Shown here piece by piece: positions 55,439 to 64,000 of a stretch of DNA of 64,000 nucleotides (the first letter of the stretch is position 1; each line of letters starts with the position of its first letter). The notes under the pieces are model-generated. The model worked only from the letters and a program-made list of their open reading frames with translations. It did not search any database and was not told where the DNA came from. A program made the translations under genes and the position numbers. Source of the stretch: Pseudoips prasinana (lineage: Eukaryota > Arthropoda > Insecta > Lepidoptera > Nolidae). The DNA is taken from the NCBI GenBank assembly GCA_951640165.1, contig OX621254.1, forward strand, positions 27,936,001 to 28,000,000, written 5' to 3'.

Positions 55439-57402
55439 GTAAATACAGTTTATTTTTATAAAACATCATATTTAATGAAGTATTCCGACTTTTCGTACCA
55501 AAATGTGTCAATGTATTATATAGTTCATACGCTGCAATGAATAATGCAGAGAACGATATGATTGCCAACGTGTTTTTGCGCAGTACGGCCGCTGCTCATG
55601 TTCTTAGTCCGGGCCATGCTGTCTCAGACGTAGTGATTGCCTTCGTCACTGTACTCGAACACGTATATCGATGGCTCTCACGGTTTTGTCATGTTTATTA
55701 GATATTGCTGGAAATGGAAAATATTTGAAATATCAAAAGCAAACATAATAACTGACTTTTAAAATAGTTTGTTTTTTTGTCAAAGAATTCTGTACTCAAA
55801 CTTTCGCAAGGACAGGACTGCTGAATAAATATTTACATTTTACTGGACAGTGATCAAGAAGTTATTTGATTTGTTTTATTGTGTGCAAATAAAAATCAAT
55901 TAATAAGTATTTTGGTCTTGTGATTTCGCGTCATCGAATACTTAAATTTCCACATATCGATAACATTCTATTAACTACCCGTTGAACTCACTAAGCCTGT
56001 ACTGCCTTTGTCTGAGTGCATACTGACGCGATTTGCACGTTGTAAGTATTAACAAACACATAAATCCTTTTTGAATGTGTTACCCAATGGGAGCGAAGAT
56101 CTCCAAGAGTGCGTAAATGCAATGTGTGCGTGTCTTTGTATTTATTCAGTGAGTCATTGTGTGCGTAAATTCATTTGGCGACACTTGGACTGCATAGGAT
56201 ATTAGTGGGACGGCCTATCTCCTGTTTTTAGATATCTGTGGTGTCTGTAGTATGCATGTTTTTAAAACGTTTGGCAAGCGTGAATGTGACGTGATTCATT
56301 CGTGTTTATCAAGGAAGTAGTGTTTTGATCTGCCTAGTTAAAATTTTTATGTTATACATTATTCTTACTATAAACTTAGCGTTACTTAACGCAGCTATGT
56401 CCCGCTTTGCGTCGTAGAAGTAACTTTATTATACGGATAAGTCGACATATAAAAAAAAATAATGATTACTAAATAGAACAGACCAAGCAACTGTTTGTCG
56501 ACTAAATAATTGCATTAGGTTAATAAACACAAGACGAAATAAATCTTGGTATATGGATTATTTGCCTCTTGTAACGACTTTATTTTAAATAGCAGAAATA
56601 AATCTATATAAAAGATACTAGCAAATCTGCTTATTCTCAAAATTTGATTTGTTTGAGTGTATGTACGAACATGTTCGGTAGACATTCTTCTATTCAGAGT
56701 TATTTTTAAAACACCAACAATCTCGCAAGAATAGACAGCTCACACCATAAGCAACAACTTTTGTTCTACAACTTTCGATATCTTGTTACATTTTACTTTC
56801 GTACAAAAAATTGTATTAATTTAATTTCCCGCTTGAATATTTATAACTCTACGCGCATCGCAAAGATAACGTAAACATACGGTATCCAAATGATTAAATT
56901 ACGGTTCAAGCGCGCGTGAGCTGAGCGCGTCGTATGAATGAAACATAGACCTACAAATGTGCTGACGGTAGAACAAAAAAATATAAAACATGTTTTTTTT
57001 TCATATATGGAATTATATTCAATCTCGTAGAATAAAAGTTGTTGCTTATGATTTTAGTTATCTAGCCTTTTTTTTTTTTTTTTGTATAGGCAGGGGGAAT
57101 GCTAATGCATGCCACCCGCAAAAGGTGTCTGCGGGTGGGTATGTCGGACTCTCACCGACTAAACCTAACCTGCCGTGGACTTCTTCTGGCGCCTGATAGG
57201 GGGAGCCCCGGGAACGCGGGTATGCTGCTCCGGTGCCCCTCTTTTGCGCCGTGTCCCAGATGGTTGGGACACGCACCCGGGGAAGACTGTGGGTTGCCCT
57301 CCCCATTTGCCGACTCCTGCCAGTACGGCACAGCGACTGCGCCACAAACAGTTCGCTGTCTTCCCGGGGCTGCTTGCACGTGGCGGCAGTTGAGGACACT
57401 TC

Positions 57403-60400
57403 TCATACTGCAACCGCAGCCCCGAGGGGAGTTGGGCTAACGGCTGCCGCCGCCACCCCGACGCCTCCTCCGCCTACGAGCGGAATCGGCTCGTTCCCGA
57501 TCCCGTTCGGCGGCCTCCAACTGCAGCAAAACTGCCTCACAGAAGAGACCACGGCGTCCCTTTTGGTGGAGTCGCCAGCCAGCATCGCATACACGACTGC
57601 TGGTGGCGAAAGATACCCTCCGATCTCAGCGACCAAGACTCGTCTCTCGGCCTCCCAGGCCGGGCACTCCTCCAGCGTATTCTGGGCAGAGTCCAGGTCG
57701 CTCCCGCAATGGTGACAATGTGTCGTCACTTCTCGGCCGATCCGGAACAGATACTCACCGAAACACCCGTGTCCGGTGAGTATCTGAGTCAGTCTGTAGG
57801 TGACGCAACCACCCTTCCTTCCCACCCAGGCCTCGAGGTGAGGCAGGATAGCACCGACGGCACGTTGGCGCGCGTTCAGCCGCAACTCAAGCCTTGCGCG
57901 CCACTGTGTTAGTACGCGCCGGTGTGCATCCCGCCTATAGGCAACGAGCGTCTGCTCTGGCGCCTCACCGCTCTCCCGGCGGACGCGGATCTCGGTGTAA
58001 ACCGTCGCGTCGACTGCCGCCAGGAGATCAAACGGCGGGAGGCGCGCCAGGAGTGTCGCCGCCTCAAAGGATACCGTCCGGTATCCTCGTGCGATCCGTA
58101 TGGCCACCACACGCTGCAGGCTGTTCAGGATAGCTCTGCAGCGGGAGGCGCCCGTCAGGCGTTCAGACCAGATGGGCGCCCCATTAAGGACCATGGATCG
58201 CACGACACCTCCGTAGAGGCGGCGAACTTCTTCCCTGGGACCCCCGAGGTTCGGCAAAAGCCGGTGTAACGCTCCGGTTACCCGGCGCACTCGGGGGGCC
58301 AGACGCTCGAAGTGCTCCTCGAAGCCCCATCGGCTGTCTAGGGTGAGGCCCAGGTACTTCATGTACCGCCCCACCCTGACCTCTGCGTCACCTACACGCA
58401 TCGGCGTACTGGGTGGTTCCTCCCTACGGCGTAAGCCGTGGAACCATAGCGCCTCGGTCTTGTGAGGCGCTACCCGAATGCCCAGTCTCGTTATGGCCGC
58501 GACGACACACGTGACACCGAGTTCTGCGAGCCGCACCACCCGCTGGAAAGTTACCTCCCGGGCTATGACGAGCGTGTCGTCCGCATAGCAGACGACGCTC
58601 ACCCCGGGAGGGAGGCTTATCCGCAGGACCGCATCGTACGCGAGGCTCGCCCGACTAATATGCTCCGACTATACCATGGAGATAGGGAGGCACGTTATGA
58701 TGGACCAGTGCCTCCCGTATCGCCCGCCCGGGGACTGAGTTGAAGGCGTTGACGATGTCTAAGCTCACCGCCAACGCCACGCCCCCGCCCGAACGGCGGG
58801 CTCCGACAGGGCGCGGACGCGGTTGATCGCGTGCAGCGTCGAACATCCCTGTCGGAATCCGAACTGGCTGTCCGATAAGTCGGGGCCAACGCGCGACAGA
58901 TGCTCGCTGAGACGGGCGGCTATGACACGCTCAAAGAGCTTGCCCGCCTCGTCCAGCAAGCAGATTGGTCGGAACGCCGAGGGAGAATCGGCGGTCCTGC
59001 CCGGCTTCTGCAAAAGCACCAGCCTTGCCTCTTTCCAGCAGGTGGGGAACACGGCACTACGGAGGCAGCTGGTGAACAGTTGCTTCATCCGGTCCCCCAG
59101 GACAGCCAGCGTGCAAACCCACGCCCTGCCCGGTAACCCATCCGGGCCAGGGGCGGTATTTCGGGCCGCAAGTCGCCGTACTGCTCGGTCCAGCTCCCCC
59201 TCCGTCACCTCCAACTGGTCGTCCCAATCATGGTACGACGGTGACGGAGGGTCCGAGGGACTGTCCTGGACCCTCAGGAAATCCGGGTCCAGGGTACTCG
59301 TCAACGGAGGGGCCCACGGTCTGAGCTTGCCCAGTACCATTTTGTACGGGCGCCCCCATGGGTCCCTATCCAGTCCCTCGATGAGCTCGTTCCAGGACCG
59401 AGCTTTGGCTTCCGCTATCGCGATGGATAGCGCCTTGACGGCGACTTGATACGCCCTGTGCGCTCCGGCAGCCTCTTCGGCATTGGCTTGCCTCCTCCGA
59501 CGGGCCCGCTGGTGTCGGCGACGCGCTGCGACATACTCCGAACGGAGTCGCGCGATTTCGGCCGACCACCAATACTGCGAGCCTCGTCTGTCATCTGGAC
59601 GGATCCGGGGCATCGATGTGTCGATGCCCCGGAACCAGCCCGCTTGCGAATTGGGATCGGACGGGATCCTCTCTCCACCCTCACTCGCCCCCCAGGCGAT
59701 GGAGATGGTGGCAGCCGCGGTCGAAGCGGCGTAGGCACCAGCGCCACGGTGGGTCAACACTACTGCGGTCAGGGCCGCCTCGGGGCGGACGGAAGGCCAC
59801 GCTGAAGAGTATGTGTCGGTGATCCGACAGCGTGGAAATTTCCTCCGCAACTCGCCACCCCGAGACCAGGTGCATGGCTGAGGGAGTCGCCCACGTCAAG
59901 TCGACGATCGACTCCCCCTGCCATCGCACACAGGTGCTGACTGAACCCCGATTTAAAAGACGGAGGTCCAGTCCGGCGGCCCATTCCAGTAGTGACTCCC
60001 CTCGAACGTCGTCCCGGGCATCGCCCCACACACTAGAGTGGGCGTTAAAATCGCCCAGGACGAGTACCGGACGGGACTGGTAAGAGCTAATATGGCTCGT
60101 TAGCCCGTCCAGGTACGCCTCAAAATTCGGGGAGATGTAGCAATTCGGGGAGATGTAGCAGCCCACCACGACTGCTGGTCCCCACTCCACGACGACGAAT
60201 CCGGGCCCCTTGGCCAGGAGTGCACAATGGGGGTCGCGTTCCCCCCCTGCCCAATAAATGGCGACGAGGCCCCCATCCGCCCCGAACCAACGAGGGTGGT
60301 CGGGAACGGAGTGAGGCTCCGCCACTATCGCTAGGGCAACCGAACGCTCAGCAATCGTCTGCGCAAGAAGAGCTTGCGCAGCGATGCAGTGGTTCAAGTT

Positions 60401-60652
60401 GCCCTGCAAAATAAGTTGGGGGGGAAAGAATTTTTTACACCTCCATGGACACCCCACCGGGGCCAGCGCCCGAATCGTTGGACCGCGACCATGTAGGAGC
60501 GGACGTGGCAGGACGTCCCGCTCCCTTTCTTTTAGGTGGCGTGCACCTACCGCTGCCCAGGCGATGGTTTGCCGGCCTGCCAAGGTCGGCACACACAATG
60601 CAATGAGGGGCGTGCGCCGTGCATTCCTTCGCCTTGTGGCCCTGTTGGCCAC
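57403..60652 (-). pseudogene. R1-clade LINE ORF2 (endonuclease and reverse transcriptase), frameshifted
   Basis: Endonuclease in 60652-59681: LILQGNLNHCIAAQALL start, VLGDFNAHSSVWG, VDLTWA and SDHRHILF give the APE-type catalytic set. Linker and reverse transcriptase start in 59850-58765 (TAPGPDGLPG, FRPICLLDEAGKLFERVI, SQFGFRQGCSTLHAI), then 58846-58655 in another frame (VSLDIVNAFNSVP), then 58602-57403 (VVCYADDTLVIA, the YADD active site; GLTLDSRWGFEEHF; CHHCGSDLDSAQNTLEECPAW, the C-terminal Cys-rich domain). At least three frame changes (near 59800, 58800, 58630). An 18-nt direct duplication at 60124-60159 doubles CYISPN. Confidence 0.85.
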
Positions 60653-62590
60653 AGACGAAGCACGACGCGCTCCGGTCGCACCCTGTGCACCGAGCCCTGA
60701 CGTGGCCCCTCTCCATGCAGCGGTAACATTGCAGAGCTCTGGGTGGAAGTGCTATCACCCGGACGGACATCCAGCCCACTAGTACCCGGCCGATTGCCGC
60801 TAAATTGCGGGCGGCCACTAGTGGGCAACGAACCCACACCGAACCTAAGCCCGACGGGGAGAACCAAATTTCGCCGACTTTTACGTCGGCGACGGCACAT
60901 CCCCCCGCCGTGGCTAAAGTTTCTGCCACTTCGGTAGGGTAGGCGGAGTCGTCCTGGTCCATCACCCGGAGCTCTCCCATTGCGACTGGGTGCGCCACCA
61001 CCGCATCCGTCTCGGCTAAGGCCTCCCTTATGCGGAGTCAGGGCATCCGCCTTCGCGGAACCCTCTGGACCAGGGATCCTCAAAATGAGGCCCCCGGTCA
61101 GGGCCCTCTTAGGGCGAAGGCCCGCCTCCAGGCCAAGGTCCTTCAATTGGACCTTGGTCCTTGCCATCTTCATGACCTTGGCCATGGTAGTGGCCGAGGT
61201 CGATGGCAAGTTTATCGTCACTGCCGCGGACGATGGAGGTCGCGGCAGCGCGATCGACCTCTTTGGAGGCGGAGGTGGCGGTGGCCGATTTAGGCGGGCA
61301 GCCTTTGCCCTGGCCTTTCGGCCAACCACCTGGGCCCATGTGCCCTCGGTGGGTGGTGGCGGCGCAGTCGGTGCCGGCATTGCCGCATTCCTTGCCGCAG
61401 CGGCCTCTGCGGCGGCAGCCCGTTGTTTCCGCCGGCCACCCCGCTTCGCGGTGGGTGGCACCTGGGGCGGCGCTGCGTTTCCAGCGAGCGGCAGGCGGAT
61501 GGCCCTGCCCGGGAAGATCTCATCCATTACATTTTGACGCATCTAGAGCAGGCGTTGATTCCAAATGCGCCCTATTTCCTCCATTTTGCGGTCCAAGAGG
61601 GCCGCAAATTTCTGACCTAGATCTTCCCGGTGTGGTGCAGATGCAGAAGCACCAGGGTTGCCTCTTTGTGATGCCGGGGCCGAATGAGACGTTGGCTCAC
61701 TCCTACCAGGTGCACGTGGTGGCGACGGTCTCGGCAGCGGCGGATCTGGCGGCGATGCCGGCGCCCCAAAATCACGCCGATGAAGGTCCCCCAACTCAGC
61801 TGACATGGCAGCCACACGAGACTCTAAGGAGACCAATTGCGAGCGAAGCTGCTGGTTCTCCTGCTCCAGCTTATCTCTAACGGTCCTCCCGTGTAGTTCG
61901 GTGGCGGCCGCTTGAACCTTCCGGGCTGCAAGTCTCAAGGCGCGGACGAAGTCACCCTTCAAGCGGGGGGACTTATCCGCCACTGCCGCTACCGATTCCT
62001 GCATTACTGCACCCAGGTCGGCTGTCGGCTGCTGCCAAAACTCCTCTACCAGGTCCTCGACCTGGGGCAGTAGTCTTTTACTTTTTATCGTATCTACTGG
62101 ACCCTGCTGAGGGTCCAGCGTGACCACTAAGTTGCCGTCGTCGTCCTCGACGTCTGTGCCAGCTTTGGCACGAACTCTCCGGTTCCCATGTCCGAGAGGG
62201 TTCTGCCGTTTGCGATTCCCTACCCCACTAACCAGTGATTCTAGGGAAACGGCAGACCTTAGGAAGCTATCCACCTCCTCGTCCGTGCCCTCGCGGGATG
62301 TCCCAGGCACGAGAGTAGCTGGGCGGGTTAACATTCCCTTGGTCTTCCTCGCACTACTTTTCTTAGATGCGGTGGCCTTCACAATCTCTTTGCCTTTACT
62401 TGTGGGGCAGATAACACCCGGCACACCTTCGGCCTCTTCCGATGTCAAGGGAGTGACTTGACTTGAAAGAATGGTGGAATCACCAATACGAGGGCCGAAG
62501 CCCTCGAGGCAGACGTTGCCCCCCCCCAGATACGGTGGGGCTGACGGCCGAAGCCGTGAGGGATTCTCCCGTGTGGGGGCCCCTACTGGG
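60435..62590 (-). pseudogene. R1-clade LINE ORF1 (gag-like), with stop and frameshift
   Basis: The reading frame is open from about 62590 but no clear ATG start is seen. The first part (to 61546) is charged with a heptad-like stretch (LEQENQQLRSQLVSLESRVA). A TAG at 61543-61545 interrupts, and the same frame continues (MRQNVMDEIFPG, then Ala/Pro-rich and basic). Near 61036 a one-base shift moves the frame to 61001-60435, with three zinc knuckles: CYRCMERGHVRARC, CFVCGQQGHKAKEC and CIVC...H...C. These bind the element RNA in R1-type gag proteins. Confidence 0.8.
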
Positions 62591-62789
62591 GAATTATGTT
62601 ATTACGACCTGCCATTTTTTTATTGCCGGAATATTCGCCACGAGCAGCAATCTCTCTCCGGGAGACGAATCCCATTACGAAGAGAGAGACTGCCGCTCGT
62701 GCCCAGGGTACACCGCGAGGAGGTTTTCCGACCTAGTACCCCAGTTATCTAGCCCTGCGAGGTTGTAGGTGTTTTACAAGTAACTTTCT

Positions 62790-62923
62790 ACAGACGCCAG
62801 CACATCCAGCTACCCAATCTGTCAAATATCTTTTATAGATTTTCAACATTAACACAAATACATATGGTTCCTATCACATGGGGAAATAAGACAGATTGGG
62901 GTAGCTTGGTGTGCTGGCGTCTG
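62790..62923. mobile_element. MITE with ACAGACGCCAGC termini
   Basis: Sibling of 41519-41655: ACAGACGCCAGC at the left and 'gtgctggcgtctg' at the right, with inner 'acccaatctgtcaaata' and 'acagattggggtagctt'. 62924-63165 has no feature. Confidence 0.85.
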
Positions 62924-63167
62924 AACATATATAACCTAACAATCATAATCTTCATAGGTAAGAATTGAGATCAAGGCCTCATTAGGGCTCTGTAGGTATA
63001 ATTATTTATTTATTAATTATGTCTAATGTCGAAATAAATATAAGAATTCCATATAATGGTGCAATAATAAGATCTTCCGCAGACGATCGATATTATCTGT
63101 CAACAAGAGCATGTATGGCTCCAGCTAAAAATGCATCGCTAGGGTAGATATGATATTCTTTATGTCT

Positions 63168-63405
63168 CATCATGTCAGCCAAAGTAAGTCCACTGCTGGA
63201 TAACCTCCCCCAATCATGGGGGGATATGCCATAATCGCCACGCTTGGCAGACGGGTTGGCGATCGCAGTTAGATGGTCATACTGCGATTCACGAAAAAAA
63301 AGTTGCTGCCCGTTCTCTGGTAGATGTTTTCTTGGTCGATTTCTACGTCCTCCAAGGGGTGAGTTGGGGTGATGATATTCTATGCCGTCACCACACAGCA
63401 TAAGT
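63168..63405 (-). mobile_element. RTE-derived dwarf element
   Basis: On the minus strand it starts 'tgtgtggtgacggcatagaa' and ends 'agtggacttactttggctga'. Full length, about 238 bp, joined at 'gattatggcatatccccc'. Confidence 0.8.
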
Positions 63406-63652
63406 CTCACTTGCACTTATTACTCTTTCCTTAAATATGTTAGTCTAGTATTTTAAGTCCTTTATTAGGACATTGTTGGTTATTCTGTATTTACACCAGC
63501 AAAATAATTTGACTGTCGTTACATCTCTTTCTATTAAACCACGTATAAAAAGGACAGGACATCTTTAAACTTTCAAACTATTTTAATAAAGAATTGACAG
63601 ATTCTTACCTACCGCTCGCTAATTTCCTTCAGTACTCGCCAAAACAACAAAC

Positions 63653-63882
63653 ACTGTGTGGTGACAGTGAAGTTTATCATCACCCCATCTCATCCCGTGG
63701 GGGCGTAGAAATTGTCCCGAAGGTATTCCTACCAGAGAACGGGTAGCAGCGTTTTTCTGTCAACTATGACCATCGAACTGCGATCGCCAACGCGTCTGCC
63801 AAGCGTGGCGATTATGGAATATTCCTCCCATTCTTTGGGGAGGCTTTTGTCCAGCTGTGGACGTCATTTGGCTGACACTGAT
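63653..63882 (+). mobile_element. RTE-derived dwarf element
   Basis: 'tgtgtggtgacagtgaagtt' to 'ttttgtccagctgtggacgt' and 'ggctgac'. The opposite orientation to the copy at 63168, 250 bp away. The rest of the window to 64000 has no feature. Confidence 0.8.
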
Positions 63883-64000
63883 TACAAAACTAAATTGTCA
63901 AGTCTATAAATTCCCTGTCCTTTTTACCAAAAATACGTTGGAGAGAAATGCAATGATATAAAAGTTAATTTCGTTGATACTGCTCAGAATCGGTGTCATT

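Larger units (their letters stand above)
54669..56472 (+). mobile_element. Inverted-repeat DNA transposon remnant with THAP-like exon (P-element-like)
   Basis: Left arm 54669-54925 and right arm 56231-56472 are inverted with high identity ('atatgtcgacttatccgt', 'tacgacgcaaagcgggaca' and 'ttcacgcttg' all match in complement). Between them a first exon encodes a THAP zinc-finger start (55359-55438). THAP domains are the DNA-binding ends of P-element transposases. No DDE-type catalytic region was found, so most of the transposase is deleted. A smaller inverted-repeat element fills 54917-55192. Confidence 0.6.
57068..62742 (-). mobile_element. R1-clade LINE, near full length, 12-bp target duplication
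   Basis: Runs from a 5' UTR at 62742 to a poly(A) tail (T run 57068-57084). AGTTATCTAGCC at 57056-57067 and 62743-62754. ORF1 and ORF2 follow the R1 layout and the protein is GC-rich, in contrast to the AT-rich surroundings. Both ORFs carry frameshifts, so it cannot move by itself. It is not in rDNA or telomeric (TTAGG)n, so it belongs to an R1-clade lineage other than the rDNA or telomere specialists, or landed off target. Confidence 0.9.
56708..62776. mobile_element. Inverted-repeat element (TAAAACACC ends) hosting the R1 LINE
   Basis: The left end 'aaaacaccaacaatctcgca' and the right end 'gcgaggttgtaggtgtttta' are inverted and equal the ends of 4524-5450. Inner arms 'agcaacaacttttgttctac' (56752) and 'gtagaataaaagttgttgct' (57027) also match. 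Without the LINE it is about 380 bp. Confidence 0.7.

Noticed and set aside
57403..62461. Many long plus-strand frames opposite the R1 LINE
   Set aside because: High GC content removes stops; only the minus strand shows zinc knuckles, endonuclease and YADD motifs.

Overview
The window is a repeat-saturated stretch of an insect genome, almost certainly a moth or butterfly (Lepidoptera). Pointers are the low GC content, an RTE-clade LINE whose protein matches the Heliconius HmRTE type, several tRNA-derived SINE families, many short Helitron-like elements ending in CTAG, and an R1-clade LINE. No rRNA gene, functional tRNA gene, CRISPR array or bacterial-type gene organisation was seen.

The only convincing host gene is on the + strand: three exons of a secreted lipase-family (alpha/beta hydrolase) protein at 8769-8887 (signal peptide), 27706-27858 and 40231-40384. 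Splice sites and phases agree across both junctions. The gene covers more than 31 kb here. An exon lies 5' of 8769 and the catalytic exons lie 3' of 40384; neither was found. A tiny possible antisense terminal exon sits at 38349-38396.

Layout. 1-8.6 kb: SINEs, LINE tails, an 80-bp tandem repeat, Helitrons, two nested inverted-repeat elements and the 3' end plus LTR of a Ty3/gypsy-like element. 8.6-16 kb: exon 1, jockey-like fragments, palindromes, LINE tails. 16-20 kb: two abutting Helitrons, the second carrying a jockey-like LINE with a foldback 5' junction. 20-30 kb: SINEs, LINE tails and exon 2. 30-33.7 kb: a 5'-truncated jockey/CR1-like LINE split by another LINE. 35-37 kb: a six-unit tandem array of 5' Helitron segments joined to the 3' end of another Helitron. 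38-42 kb: exon 3 and small inverted-repeat elements. 42-46 kb: a decayed LTR retrotransposon with paired LTRs and a nested insertion. 48-52 kb: a LINE split by a Helitron, then an internally deleted RTE LINE. 52-56.5 kb: a SINE insertion with target duplication, a local duplication and a 1.8-kb inverted-repeat element with a THAP-like first exon. 56.7-62.8 kb: an R1-clade LINE of near full length with a 12-bp target duplication, inside a smaller inverted-repeat element. 62.8-64 kb: small elements.

The features do not form a pathway. What the window records is transposition history: at least seven nested insertions can be read from internal evidence (target duplications or an uninterrupted paralogue in the same window). 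Family calls come from reading motifs by eye without database searches; clade names for LINE fragments are approximate.
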